64,000 nucleotides of DNA. Origin: Macrosoma leucophasiata (lineage: Eukaryota; Arthropoda; Insecta; Lepidoptera; Hedylidae). Numbering within the stretch: position 1 is the first letter of the stretch; every line of letters begins with the position of its first letter. Made by a program: the position numbers and the translations under genes. The stretch is from contig JAWQUS010000017.1 in the NCBI GenBank assembly GCA_036365455.1, forward strand, positions 8,122,001 to 8,186,000, in the 5' to 3' direction. Shown in pieces: positions 47,088-59,400 of this stretch. The notes below the pieces were generated by a model that worked only from the letters and a program-made list of their open reading frames with translations, was not told where the DNA came from and searched no databases.

Positions 47088-47389
47088 TTACTCTATAATT
47101 GTTGTTTTTTACTTTTAATATGTTAAATAATTCATTTATGTGTAATATAAATAAAAAATAAACATAGAACGACTTGTTATTTCATATAAACCTTCCATAG
47201 TCCAATAGTAAATGTCCATGCTAGTAAGTTCCTACTGTTCCACTTTCGGAACGGTTTGATTCCACAAAAACTAAAGTTCATAATAGATTTTTGGTTATTT
47301 ACCTATTATTACTAATCTATCGTTGTCATATATACCGAAATTAATCAAATTGCGACGCGTTTTTAGTATATTGGGAAGATATGGGTTAA

Positions 47390-48747
47390 TACAGAAAATA
47401 ATGCATCCAGCATGATGTATTATTTTCATTTCCTCTGACCGCAAAGAACCACATATAATTAAAACTATAATTCCATCATAAACGTATGTGATCGCGATAT
47501 AATGATCGGTAAAATAATTCATTGGTACGCAACAGAGGATGATTATAATGTACGCTGAGTTGAATTAAAGCTAATTGAAGTACTCCATGTTGATCATTAG
47601 CGTGGAACTAAAATCAAATTACACGACATTGTGTACGTTGTGTGACAGGGGTTAATGTAGTTACATACTGTAACTGAATACAAAGAAGTTTTTTGTTTCG
47701 GGTGAAATGGTAGACAGAATAAGTTCGAGTGAGATTCAAGGTTTTCTCGGAAAAAAAAACTATTCCGACAGTAACAGTACGTACACAGATAAATCTTTAG
47801 AGAAACAATGACTTAACTCGAAATTTTGGCAAGGTAAATAAACTTGAGTAACATACCGCTCTTAAGTGCAAGCTTCATGGTCTTAAAGTTCGCTCATTGT
47901 TTATACCATAAAAATGTTATAAAATGACAACCATGTTTGTCATCGTGCCTGCAACGTGCATTGTTACTGTTCATCACTTAATTTTTTTTAGAGGTTATTA
48001 TTATATTTTTAATTTTTCAAAAACAATTAACCAAGAGCCCTATTGTGTGTAATATTCAGACACCTTCTCTTCATCATACGAATAAAACATTGATCCCTTT
48101 TTACTCAACGAAGGAACACCTTCATTTCAATCCAGAGCTGCAGTTAATGAAAAATATTTTCAGAGAGTTATCATAAATCTACTCATCTTCATCGTGTTAT
48201 TAAAAGATCTAAAAGCGACATTAACATAATCGTTCCATTTTCATTAACAAATGCATTCCTTTTCCATATTTCACAGACAATTCTCTCCAAAACATATCTC
48301 AACTAGGTCGAGTATGGCAAGAACGCTTATTAATAATATACGAAACGCTAACTTGGCGTTCCTTTGTGATAGTCGTCGGTAACTATTCTCGCATTCATTT
48401 GTAAATACCTTGATGAGAATACAAAAGACTTGCCGCACAAAATCTAACACACAGTTAAAATGCCTCTTAAGGGTTTAGTTGAAAATTAGCAAAAGTAGAA
48501 CTCTTGTAATTCGTCTAGTAGATATTGTTATGTCTATCCGGATTATTTGGATAAGGGAAAATGCACGCGGGCCGTGCACGCGATCTGAAACTAAACTAAA
48601 ACAATTTTTGTTTCGTCAACTGGACATTCTTACTACCAGGTACCTACTGACTGAAACTTGAAAAAACAATATCTACTGTTTAGGATTCCGTAGTAAACAA
48701 GGAACCTAGCCATGTATGTGAACTAAATGAAATTAGCCTACAAGTAA
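47390..48747. other. Unannotated AT-rich stretch
   Basis: Only AGGATTCCGTAGTAAACAAG at 48682 suggests the edge of a TAGTTTCGCCATG-type repeat. No gene evidence. Confidence 0.4.
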
Positions 48748-48862
48748 ACAATCCACCTCCACCAATCCGCATTGGAGCAGCGTGGTGGAGTATGCTCCAG
48801 GCCTCCCCGCAAAAAGGGGAGAGACTCGTGACCAGCAGTGGGACGTATAATGGGTTGCCATT
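48748..48862 (+). repeat. Repeat with CCGCATTGGAGCAGCGTGGT
   Basis: Contains CCAATCCGCATTGGAGCAGC and AGCAGTGGGACGTATA and ends in an ATT microsatellite. This is a common lepidopteran module, probably a non-LTR 3' end. Confidence 0.6.
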
Positions 48863-48900
48863 ATTATTATTATTAAACAATCACGCACTCGACAGTAAAT

Positions 48901-49045
48901 AATGCAACTTCTTTTACACGAGTAAGAGCCGCGTTTCAGTTCTTGACAGAGAGGATCACCCAAAACAAATAAAACAATATAAAGAGGGCGGACCTTCATA
49001 TTGTTTTATTTTTTCAAGAAGCCGCTCTCAACAGAGTATTTTCAT
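48901..49045 (+). repeat. Direct duplicate segment, left copy
   Basis: About 92% identical by eye to 49885-50028, with CAGTTCTTGACAGAGAGGAT and the following 35 bases the same. Its stem AACAATATAAAG/CTTCATATTGTT has one mismatch. Confidence 0.8.
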
Positions 49046-49884
49046 GTTAATGTTTTGACATTTTGACATTACAGGTAAACTCATAGTAAAGTATACAACC
49101 ACAGTATAGGAACATATAAATAATGACGTCGTGTTAATAGTTGCTAACCCGTCCACGGAACAGAACGTGGATCGAATCACACTTGGCCGATTTTTTTCAA
49201 CGTTCATTCAATGAATACAATGAATACAATCGAACAAAAGCTCAAGATTGGTAAATTGGTTCAAAGCTGTTATTTTTTCTCGTCACATCAAGCCCGGATT
49301 GTTGATTGTTTATGAGCATCAGTATTCTAATCATTTAGTCCTTTGAAACAAAGGAAATAAGAAAAAACAACAAAGTTATTTGTGTGTTTTGTACCTACAC
49401 AGCTGCAATACTATTAGCTTAATTTGAGATAAATTGCTATCCCTGAGATAATTAAGCCTACATCATCTTAAAAAAATATATATTACTTATCCAAAATTCA
49501 AGCTCGGTTACTCCATGTTCAGGACAAAAAAAGACAAACCATGACCCTTTAAAAAAAAGTAAAAATTAAAAAATATATAAAAAATAGAGATGTTCCCATT
49601 AGTGAGAGAGGAATGAGGAAACAGGTGAAACGAGTCAATCAGACTCTATTAACGGAACACGTCGCATGGACAGTGTTGCGAGGAAATTATTGATTTGTGC
49701 CTAATTTCCGGTTGATTGGCGTCGGCAGTGGGGCTTGCGGGCGGCAGGCGTGGACGCGGTCAGGGCTGCCGGGCTTAACGTGACCACTCGTTTTCATGCT
49801 ACAATCGGGATATTTTTTCCTATTTTCCATTATTTTTTTTTGCGAGGGGAAGCAATGTACCTATCTACGCGAAGAAAATGTAAG

Positions 49885-50028
49885 CAATGTAACTTCTTTT
49901 ATACGAGTGTCAGCCGCGCTTCAGTTCTTGACAGAGAGGATCACCCAAAACAAATAAAACAATATAAAGGGGGCGGACCTTTATATTGTTTATTTTTTCA
50001 AGAAGCAGATCTCAACAGAGTATTCTCA
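49885..50028 (+). repeat. Direct duplicate segment, right copy
   Basis: Matches the left copy 984 bases away. Here a perfect 14-bp stem (AAACAATATAAAGG with CCTTTATATTGTTT) brackets GGGCGGA. Confidence 0.8.
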
Positions 50029-50122
50029 TCGCTAGCTGACGATACAGAGGGTAGGAGATTGACTCTGACGTGTATGACAAATATCAATCAAAATTGTTGT
50101 AAATTGTGCAATTTTCATGTCA

Positions 50123-50510
50123 TCTATACAATTAAAATAAAATTGGAGTGTCTGTTTGAAATATTAAAATAACCGCTTTTTACTAAATGCATATGTATGT
50201 AAACACGGTACATATGCCAAAACCACATTTTTACAATTTTTGTCTGTCTGTCTGTCTGTCTGTTTGGTGGGGCTAATCTTGGGAATGGCTGGACCGTATA
50301 TATGTACATACATACATACCTACATTACCTACATACAAATAAATAGAATTTGAGTGTCTCCGATTTTGACGGGACTTTCACTGGCAGATAGCTGATGTAA
50401 TAAGGAGTAACTTATGCTACTTTTATACTAGCTGCGCCCACGACTTCGTCCGGGTAGATACTGAACAATCATATTGTTTCTCACGTGGACGAAGTCGCGG
50501 GCACAGCTAG
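50123..50510 (+). mobile_element. Helitron-like repeat with TGTC and CATA microsatellites
   Basis: Starts TCTATACAATTAAAATAAAA, contains four or five TGTC units, and ends GCGGGCACAGCTAG. The last 80 bases form an inverted pair (ACTAGCTGCGCCCACGACTT at 50429 and the complement at the end). Related to 59985-60563. Confidence 0.65.
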
Positions 50511-50805
50511 TTTAAAATAAAAATTAAAGAGGGTCAAATCTCAGAGGCAACTCTCGAAGTTTAGGCCTGGCATGACAGCGGACAATCCGCATCAAAACAC
50601 GACGGTTGGTCACGTCAACGCGAGTTATTACTCGAGCGATGTCTCGATACATATTCGATACCGTCTGCCAATCGCCAACGGCAGTCCAATTAAAATACGC
50701 TGTGAATGTAATCGGTCAGCACGCGCCACAGTATTTTTTGTTTTATTCGGTTCGACATTTTGTACGTATCTCAGTCTTAGTATCACTTTGTTTATTTTTA
50801 ATAAA

Positions 50806-50975
50806 AGTGATAAGCAAATACACAGCTCACATTGGTGGTAGGTAGGTAGGTAAATAATAAATGAAAAAACTGCAGAAAAAAACAGCGATTTCAGGTGCGT
50901 TGCCACTCCTCGGGCCTAAGCTGTTAAGCCTCAGAGCCGGAAATGACAAGGCCGTATATATTCTGAACAATTTGC
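50806..50975 (-). repeat. SINE-like family, degraded copy
   Basis: Pieces such as CAGCTCACATTGGTGG and GCGTTGCCACTCCTCGGGCC are visible, separated by a GGTA microsatellite. Confidence 0.5.
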
Positions 50976-52534
50976 TTTTTCAGGATTTCGAGAAGACTTC
51001 GCAAGTTCACAGAATCAAAACCTTAAACCTCAAGGTGACAACGCATTTAGGAGCATAATTATATTAATATTTCATATATTTATCATACCTAATAAAAGAA
51101 GAGAGAAAGAAGAGATCGCTTAGATAGCCACTGGAAACAGCACACTGAAACTCGCTCTCTTTCTCGTCTGTGTCATCATCATGAGTTAAGAGCCTGACGA
51201 GAAGTTTACCCTGGTAACTTCAGTAATACTTAAGTTTTGCGCTTACGGAAGCCTGAGTCCACTACAGTGATTTAACTACATCCTGTCGTAAGAGGTCACA
51301 ACATTTGATTTTGAGACAAACGACTACAGGACGGATAGACAGAGTAGACGAAACTATACCTACGAGTTATCATTCGACTTTACAGAACCCTAAAAACAAA
51401 TTAAGAAGACATCCAGGCAACTAACACAGACGTGAACGACAGTGGTTTTGAATGTACCAACATTCAAAAATTAAAATGACTTTTCTGAATGCCTTTCGAA
51501 TGCCAAGGACAATACCAACACGTTGAGACAGTATTTACTCAGCACCATTCTTCAATATTTAATTAGGTAGACGCCTGCAATAATGTATATATTATAAGCC
51601 CACCCGGCAGTTAATACGGCATAGTTCATACATTAATATTATTCTTCCAACAGAAGGTAGGTAAATCACCGCAGGCTGCTTATTAAAACCACCTATTAAA
51701 GGTCATTGAAAATAATAAAAAAAACGATTTTAATCTTGAATCGGAATATTAATTACATTAATATTTAAAGTCAAGAATACACTTATGTCATATCGAAAAT
51801 AAACTTGCGTATTCCGACTAAGTAATTCGTTAGAAATGCATCGAGATTCAGAAGTGGAGCAAAAAAACTGAAAAATGGAAATAACATTTCGATTTGATTG
51901 AGATAAAAAAAATATCGCATTGCAGCGTATTTTTGTCATTGTTAAAGTTATCAGAGTTGCAAGTGAAGTAACAACATCTAACAGATAATTGACATTGACA
52001 TTAATAATTACTTTAACCAGCGCCTCTCGGCCGATTACAGTTAAAGTTGGCGTAGTACCTATGATGTCATTGAACAATTTTCAAATGGTGCAAGACTGCA
52101 AGTGGTGCAACCCATTTTTTGGTTAACCGGTAGGTAAGGTAAATTTGTTATACATAGATATATTATTATTTTTTGTTGTATTCTCGAAGATTTCAATCAT
52201 TTTTCAACTATAACATTACAACAGACCATTAGACAGACCCAAAAAAAAAGATTTAAAACTAACTTTCGCAATATTTCTAATAGCAATGGCCAATGCAAAT
52301 TACATTTACACATCATGTACACGTATGTATCTACCTAAAAATATTTTGGCCCATGACACCCAATGCTGGTTTAAAGGTCGGCTCTAATGAATCTGGCACG
52401 TTATCTAAATAATCTTTTCACGTTAACATTTAAGATAAATAAGTTGCATTGTGAAGCCAAACATGGGCGACCACGGCCATGGGTTAGCGATAGGAACAAA
52501 TTATATTTCGTAAGTATAGATCTAGGTAATACCT
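50976..52534. other. Unannotated stretch
   Basis: No recognised repeat or coding frame; a 115-codon minus-strand frame (51730-52077) has no family features. Confidence 0.4.
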
Positions 52535-52714
52535 ATATTATTATTTAAAAAATCGTGTCATAGTGTTTGCTATCGAACTCCTTCGTAAGAGCTTAACCGA
52601 TTTGTATGATTTTTTGGGAAGGTATAGGTATTTCATGGGTCTAAAAATAGTTTGTAGATTTTTCTTATACCTACCGCTAATGTGATGCGAAGTTCACATC
52701 TACAGGACAGCTAG
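52535..52714 (+). mobile_element. Probable Helitron-like repeat
   Basis: A body with CCTTCGTAAGAGCTTAACCG ends in TCTACAGGACAGCTAG. Only the 3' end is convincing. Confidence 0.45.
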
Positions 52715-52805
52715 TAATTTCATCTTATGATTCGATTTCATAATTTTCCTCTTAAAATAAAGAACAAAATAATCATGGCTCGACAAATTACGACAGTAAC
52801 TCTAA

Positions 52806-52890
52806 GCCTGGCTTGGACCAAGGTATTTGCTAAAGTTAAAGTTATTGTAACATTTCACATCGTTCTCTAACTTAAAGAAAACTGTTAGTC
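52806..52890. mobile_element. Half copy of the palindromic MITE
   Basis: Starts GCCTGGCTTGGACCAAGGTA and carries GTTATTGTAACATTTCACAT up to the hairpin centre, then stops. The second arm is missing. Confidence 0.55.
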
Positions 52891-53749
52891 TAAAGATTTT
52901 TTTTAAGAAAAACTATACAATAAATCAATAGTTTCATCCTCTAATCTAGAACCTGTTTCAACGAATCTTTAGCTATTTTAACCACAAATTAAACAACAAT
53001 GCTACAAGCATAACACAGTAAATGTGTACAGACATCAGTAACAGTGAATCCTTTTTATCATTATCTAAGCATTCCTTCGATAAATATATTATCTTAACAC
53101 GACAGTAGATAGTGATTAGAAATTGAGCTTGATCGTAGTCATCATAATTATATAGATTTTATAATGATCGAGGTCAGTACCGACCAGCTTGAAAATACTT
53201 ATTTATGAACGGAGCTGCCATTATAATAAGAATTGGTAATCTTTCTTTGTAAATTTTATAAAATTATAGGTACGTAGGTATAGTGAAATTATTAATTAAC
53301 AAAATACATTCCAAATACCAGGTATTAATTAGATCTTATATTTCGGCAGTAGATATTGTTAGTTCAGGCTGGTGACCACCTCTCTAAGTTATCGACAACC
53401 AATTGAAAATTTTGCTTTGTTTACATTTCATTTCATTTTCATAAAACATAGTCTGTTGCTCCAGTTTTCCCTACATTTACCAAGATAAATAATTTTCTAT
53501 AATATAAAAGAATAATAGGAAAGGAAAAATCCAACAAAAACCAAGCATCCGCACAAGTAATATGGAGAAAGGTCTAAAGCTAATAGGTATACGCCGAAAT
53601 GAAAGCGGCGACAAAAAATAGAGTAAAAGGATTGAAATGCAATTATCCTAATAGAGCTCGAGCTTGATAAAAATCTGATTAGTATCTTAACGCTCTGTGC
53701 AGTGTGGATTTACTATGAATGAGTATTTTTTATTAACTGACTAGCTGTT

Positions 53750-53928
53750 GCCTGCAGCTTCACACGCGTGGATGTCGTTTTATAAATATTTTTCCTGAAT
53801 TTTCTTTGCTATAAACCACGCGGAGCCCGAGACCTTTCCAACGAATGCAAAACCGTGGAAATCGGTTCGTGCGTTCTGGAGTTATAGCGTCAGGAAGGAA
53901 ACCCCGACTTATTTTATATTATAAATCT
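53750..53928 (-). mobile_element. Helitron-like repeat, second copy
   Basis: Shares GGAGCCCGAGACCTTTCCAA and GGAAATCGGTTCGTGCGTTC with 16829-17000; the 3' end region (GACTAGCTGTTGCCTGCAGC on plus) is more diverged. Confidence 0.6.
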
Positions 53929-54034
53929 ACCTAATTAACAACTCTCACAGACGTTTTTGAAAATTAAAAAATACTATCAATGTGCTTTAACACAGACAAC
54001 CGCCACAGGTTTAAAACCCACATTACCATTAGAA

Positions 54035-54165
54035 TCGGCGTGCATGTATGAAGAGAATGATGAAGGTGGATGAGGCACGGGCGGTATATCAGAACCAGGA
54101 TATCTGGCGCTCCACACTCTCTGCTTACCCCGTTAGGGGGTGAAGATACATACATACATACTATT
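54035..54165 (+). pseudogene. Second copy of the CATA-tailed retrotransposon scrap
   Basis: Matches 22455-22575 through AGGTGGATGAGGCACG, a CCCCGTTAGGG block and the terminal CATA repeats. The overall reading frame is broken. Confidence 0.55.
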
Positions 54166-54198
54166 AGGATAAAACTGATGATCTGAGGAATTCCTTTT

Positions 54199-54391
54199 CA
54201 CTGGTGGTAGAGCTCTAGTGACGGACCTCGCGGACGTAGGCAACACCGCATTATAATGCTTGCTAATATGCTTGCCGCTTAATGGTAGTTTCAACACTAT
54301 CGTGCTCCGGTCAGGTGGTAATGTACGGGTCTGTATTTGCCGGCACAGAGGCATACAATCTTAGGCCTCAGGAGTGGTAACGCATTTAGTG
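54199..54391 (+). repeat. SINE-like family, 3'-truncated copy
   Basis: Starts at the usual CTGGTGGTAGAGCTCTAGTG and stops at GTGGTAACGCATT with no A tail. Confidence 0.65.
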
Positions 54392-55792
54392 ATATCAAGC
54401 ATATGGACTCTACCAGAACTCTTTTTATCCGAATATATTAAGGAAGAGAGACAATGTCTTTGGTAAAACCGAACAGTTGGACAGAATCAGAACTCAACCA
54501 TTTTTAAAGAACTATTGTCAGATTCAAATTAAGTAGAGAGATAATAGGTATATTAGGTATGTAGATAAGTACAGTACACCTACATACCTACAGTGAGCAT
54601 ATCGACTCTACCGTAAGTGACCGGAACTCTTAACATTCGTAAAGGTAATAATATGATTATAATATAGATGAGAGGTACCTAATTGGGTTTTAGGAAAAAC
54701 CGAGCATATCGCCTCTACAAGGAACTCTACGATTTGCAAAGGTTATGTTTATTATAAAGAACATCTGTTTATCGTTTGATAATAAAGAATGAATCGTGAG
54801 TCGTAAATAAAAAGTTTTTTGTTAGGTCATAATATGATTATCCTAATACATAAAAATAAAAAATGGTACAGGTGAATAAATTATACACAGAAATGTAAGC
54901 CGTTAATACTTTCATGCCCTTAATACCTCAAAACGGTTAATCATTCACGTTTACTATAAATCAGTCAGTTTGCGTCCAGCATCTTATCTCGCAGATAAAT
55001 ATTGTTTCACGCGTAACAAATTGTAGGCGCTTAATAAAATTTTAAGCAGTTCAATATCAAAGTAACAGGAATGCGAGCTGAAGATCGTTTGTTTACTAGG
55101 TATGTAATTTATAATAGACAAACAGATAGAAGAGTTCAAAATGTAAACTTCGAGTGTTAATTTAGGTGAGTTACAGTTGGTTCTATATTTTGTGTTATTT
55201 GCTTCCTTACTAAATCATTAATTTTTTTATCCCTTTTATCACCCACATACAAAAGGCAAAAAAATGGTCATAAAAAATATCTGAAAACACGGTTGAAGGG
55301 TTTCTCTGAAATTACGGGAATAACCCGCTATCTGATCGCATTTAAAAATTAAGAAACTTGTCGATATCGTCGACTTCTGCGAATGCATACCTACATAATG
55401 ATTCAACGATAGTTAAAGTGGACTATGTTAAAAATATCAGCGATTGTAGACAACACACCGGCCACTCACCGAACATTGTTATCCACAAATATCTGCCGAT
55501 AACGCTCAGCGAGAGCCTATCTCCCCTTGAAAAAACATTTCACTCCATTTTCACGGTGTCCGAGCGATACTATCTACATTCAGCGAGAAAAACATATTTT
55601 AAAAACAATGAAGGGTATTCACTTTTATCAACGCATCGCCGCTCGAGGGTTCCACTGAAAGGGCAGGCGTGAATAGAAAAGCCTGCGGCAACACCGGCAG
55701 GCTAGGGTTCAGTGAATGGCTATTAACCACCTCGGGGCGACGATAACGCTGAAAGGCATACATTATCACAGGTGTTTGCTCTCGCTCATTAC
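54392..55792. other. Probable intron 3' of the secreted-precursor exon, with diverged repeats
   Basis: Three diverged copies of a GCATATCGACTCTACC-plus-GGAACTCT motif lie near 54404, 54597 and 54706. If the donor at 55792-55791 is used, the stretch is intronic on the minus strand. No second exon was identified. Confidence 0.35.
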
Positions 55793-56263
55793 CTCCTCGT
55801 CTTGGCGCAGCGTCATCGGCTCCGACGCGTCCCGCGGCACATTCACCGCGGCACTACTCGTATCACTCACTGCACTTGCATACACGGAGTTACTGCCCTC
55901 GATCACGTCCCAGGGCACGTCCTCGTCGTACACGGCCACGTTGTGGGGCCCGCCCGAGTGGAACCTCCAAGGGAGGTCGGTCCCGCTCTGCCGCGGCCGG
56001 CGCCGCTTGTGCCGAACCCGGTGCCTCGCGAATCTTCCGGCGCCGTGCTCCTCCTCGTCTCCCATCATCGCATCGTACAGGGTGGCCAGGTTCACTTTGG
56101 ACCTATGCCGGGCGGGCGGTTCGGTGGGCAGAGGGTCTCTGCTCAGCCCCTCGGCGTCCCATAGTTGTATTCGCAGTATGTTGTCGTGGGAGGGTAGAGC
56201 CATGTGGGCGCGCGCGAACGCGAGTGCGGCGAGAGCGAGGAGAGCGCGCGCGATCCCGTCCAT
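55793..56263 (-). CDS. First coding exon of a putative secreted precursor protein
   Basis: This is the only stretch that looks like a host gene. An ATG at 56263-56261 in good context (A at -3, G at +4) opens 157 codons with far higher GC than the surroundings. Residues 1-19 form a signal peptide (hydrophobic ALLALAALAFA, likely cleavage after the ARA at 17-19). Residues 77-91 are strongly basic (RFARHRVRHKRRRPR) and include RHKR, a furin-type R-X-K-R site. The part after it is acidic (VYDEDVPWDV, residues 111-120). The exon has no cysteine, which would suit a propeptide. It ends at GAG|GTAATG, a plausible phase-0 donor. Without splicing the frame reaches a stop at 55766 after 165 residues. 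I do not recognise the family: a growth-factor, neuropeptide or enzyme precursor are all open. No downstream exon was found toward lower coordinates. Confidence 0.6.
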
Positions 56264-56460
56264 GTCTGTCGACGGCCGCAAGCCTACTGCCGACCGGCGA
56301 GCGAGCGAGCCTGATAGCGGGCGGCGCTTTCCCGCGCTTTTCCGATAACACTATGCGCTAGAACGCGCTACACTCATTCGACATCAACGCCGCTCCTCTA
56401 CAAAACAGCTCGTCTTATCGCGATACGACTCTTCCGATAGCGTAGAGCGGTGATTCAAAT
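56264..56460 (-). promoter_or_regulatory. Probable 5' UTR and promoter region of the secreted-precursor exon
   Basis: About 200 bases upstream of the start codon are GC- and CpG-rich, then composition drops sharply to AT-rich at about 56460. No TATA box is visible in the expected place. A near-palindromic TATCGCGATA lies at 56417-56426. The start site is not determined; the assignment rests on position and composition only. Confidence 0.35.
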
Positions 56461-59400
56461 AAAACAAACATGTCTCCAACTAAATAGAATCTATTTTATA
56501 ACAACTATTTTTCGTGACAACTAAGTTAACATTTTTGTACTAACTTTTACAATGCATCAAAACCGAAGCGGTCGCGTGTTTTCTTAAACTATTCATGGGA
56601 AAATAAGTAAGAAATTTAGTTGCAGGTACATAGAAAGGAATTTATAAATATGCATAATAATTAATAATTAAAATACAGATACAAAAATATTCAGTAAAAC
56701 CAGATTTAAAATTTACAATCATAACAAAGGGATACATTACCAGATTCTGATTATGACAAAATATTAATAAATTTACATAGAACTTACCTTTTTAATGCGG
56801 ATAACCTATTAACATTTGGAAACATAATTAGGTACCTACATTGAATTTGATTTCACAATATCTGATGGTAAACACTTACTCAAACATTTTATGAAATTGT
56901 CACAAAAAAAATATAAGCAGTAGCAAAAATATAAAAATCAATAAATCTTATCTCATTCACAAGTATAGATAATTTTAAGGGCAGTGCGCTCATTGTTTAC
57001 AATATGGATTACAGTGATAAGATGCATACATAGAGTTACACTAATGTGTGAACCACAGACAGAAGACACCGGTATTATAAGGATGATTTCGATTCCCACA
57101 ATTCCTCATTGGTACATGAACTAAAAATCAGTTTAATTCAATAAAATAAGCTATGTGCCGAAAATTATTCACCAGTGTGATTTAATTTCATTGCAAAGTC
57201 CAAATAGAAAAGTGATAGCAAACATCTTTGGTTTTTTACATGTCTGTAGGCTATAGTACCTACTGAATTAGGACCATCAATATGAAATGTATGAAAGTTT
57301 GCCACTTCGTGTCATAAAAAACAACAAACGCGCAACTTTTAATGAATGGCAACTAAACATGGAGTTAGATCCAAAGCAAATAAAAAAAGTCTAAGATGCA
57401 TACGTTTCAATGCAAATCTATTCAATATCTTTAATCTACATCGTAGCAACACAACTGCACTAAGCCCATTTGTTTTAGATTTAAAGGATGCAGGATAATA
57501 AGTTCATTAATGAGCACTGTCATGAACAGTAAAATTTATGATAAAAACATCATGATAAAGTTAAATAAAAAAAATATACAAGTAATTGTTATTGGAAAAT
57601 TACCAGAAATTGTGCGGATTACCGTCGAATTCGGTAGTAGTCATAAATTGAAGAGGTGAAGTTAAGATAAGGCACCGGTGAGACCGGCTCTGCGTTTTGT
57701 TGTGTATTTTGTTAAAATGCTATCAACATGTTTTATTGGATTCATAAAATATGCTCGCAACACAAATTATCAACGGACACGCACGCTGTCACATTAAATT
57801 ATCTATTCTTGTTGTAAAATTAATTAAGTACTATGTTAACAAGGAGCTTTAATATATTAAATTAAACAATTGAAAAAATATTTATAACTTTCGGTGGTAT
57901 GGTTGGCAAAGTAGGCATTTTATTCAAGTATTATTTGTTTCATAATATATATCAAACTTTTGACGTTTGTTAGATTCTTGTGACATTGCAGATATTAACT
58001 TAAAATGTAAAATAGAAAATGAATACAGTAGTAAGTATATTATTAAGTATATAGATTAAAAATAATTTTAGTGTTATATTTTTATTGTTCACAAGAACAC
58101 ATAACTGAGAAATAAAAGAAAATAAAAAATATATATAAAAAATTAAATTGATTTTGAAAATCAATTGAAAACATCACAAAAATAGGAGATTTGATTCATG
58201 CATATTACAAGTATACTTTAATTAAGACGATCACATCATTTAAAAAAATGAATTTATTTTGTAAAAAAAACAAACCTAATTATAGCCTCCGCAGACTAAA
58301 ACGCGATCATTGCGTAACCAAATTAAAAGCTCGTTTATAACTTACGCTTTGTTCTATTTTGTTAAGAAATTGTGACATTAGTTATTTATGGTCTTTTATA
58401 CAAGAAACGAGCTGGAAAGTATTTTGTTGTTCTCATTCATTGAAAGATATAATGAGTGATTAAACAACTCTACTACATATATCTATCTAATATTTATTGT
58501 CGATTACAATGAGCTTTTTTGAGCTCAAAAATACTGTCGGGCCTTTATTTTAAATTGGGGAACAGAGCGTATTTTGTAACGTTATATGATTATACTACAT
58601 CGATAGCTATAAAGCACAAACACAAAGACATAATATAATCTTTGTAATAGAATATTACTATTTACATACTAAGTCATTTTTTTATTTTTCTCGCGTATAT
58701 TTGACTCATAATTTAAACAACTTGTAACAACCAAATTCGTAAAATATTTTAACACGAATCGCTTGATTTCCAATTGAATAACTCGCTTAATCCTCGATTA
58801 TTCATGAGTCAATTTATTCCAAATGTAGACACTGTTAAGTGTCATACTCGTATCATAAAATGACTCATAACAAAAAGAATCGTAACTTGTGTTGTTGAAC
58901 ACAACTCGTAGTCACTCGGTTTAGTAACATAAAAAACATTGTAACAATAAAAATAACATTTTGTTTTTGTATAATGGGAATGGATAGAAAAATCTCTAAA
59001 GAAAAGTTCTAAGAAATCTCTATATTAATTTCGCGTGTCGCTATGATTTGCAGACGAATCCTTATTATGTATGGTTGATACCACATATCACATAATTATA
59101 ATTTCATACTGTAGAAACAGTATCGTAGGTAATAATTGTGTGATACAGTAGGGAAGGGGAGAAATTTACTCTAACGAGTCAGATTAAAATCTCGTAACAT
59201 GGATGCTGTGACCTTTTCAAAATGGTAAAAAGTGGAGATGAAAAGTACTCAAGCCTGCCAGATACTCAGAATGACTGTTAAATGAAAGTGATACAAGCTT
59301 CCATCCCAAACTCTGACGATTTGGAGGTAAGGTAAGCTTGTGGCAGCTTTTTTTTAAACGGCCCTCATATATAACTCTCACATTTAGCTATACTCAGCAG

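Larger units (their letters stand above)
45742..47385 (+). mobile_element. PiggyBac-like element, TTAA-flanked, internally rearranged
   Basis: The 1644-bp element is flanked by TTAA on both sides (45738-45741 and 47386-47389). Its ends are inverted: CCCATATATTCC on the left and CCCATATCTTCC when the right end is read inward. Transposase remnants lie near both ends. The middle is largely missing, and a SINE-like copy sits inside at 46529-46823. PiggyBac elements insert at TTAA and most start with CCC, so termini and coding remnants agree. Confidence 0.82.

Noticed and set aside
55772..56361. Long open frames on the plus strand and in other minus frames over the secreted-precursor exon
   Set aside because: They overlap the exon antisense or out of frame and are explained by its high GC. 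Only the minus frame from 56263 has a good start context and a signal peptide.
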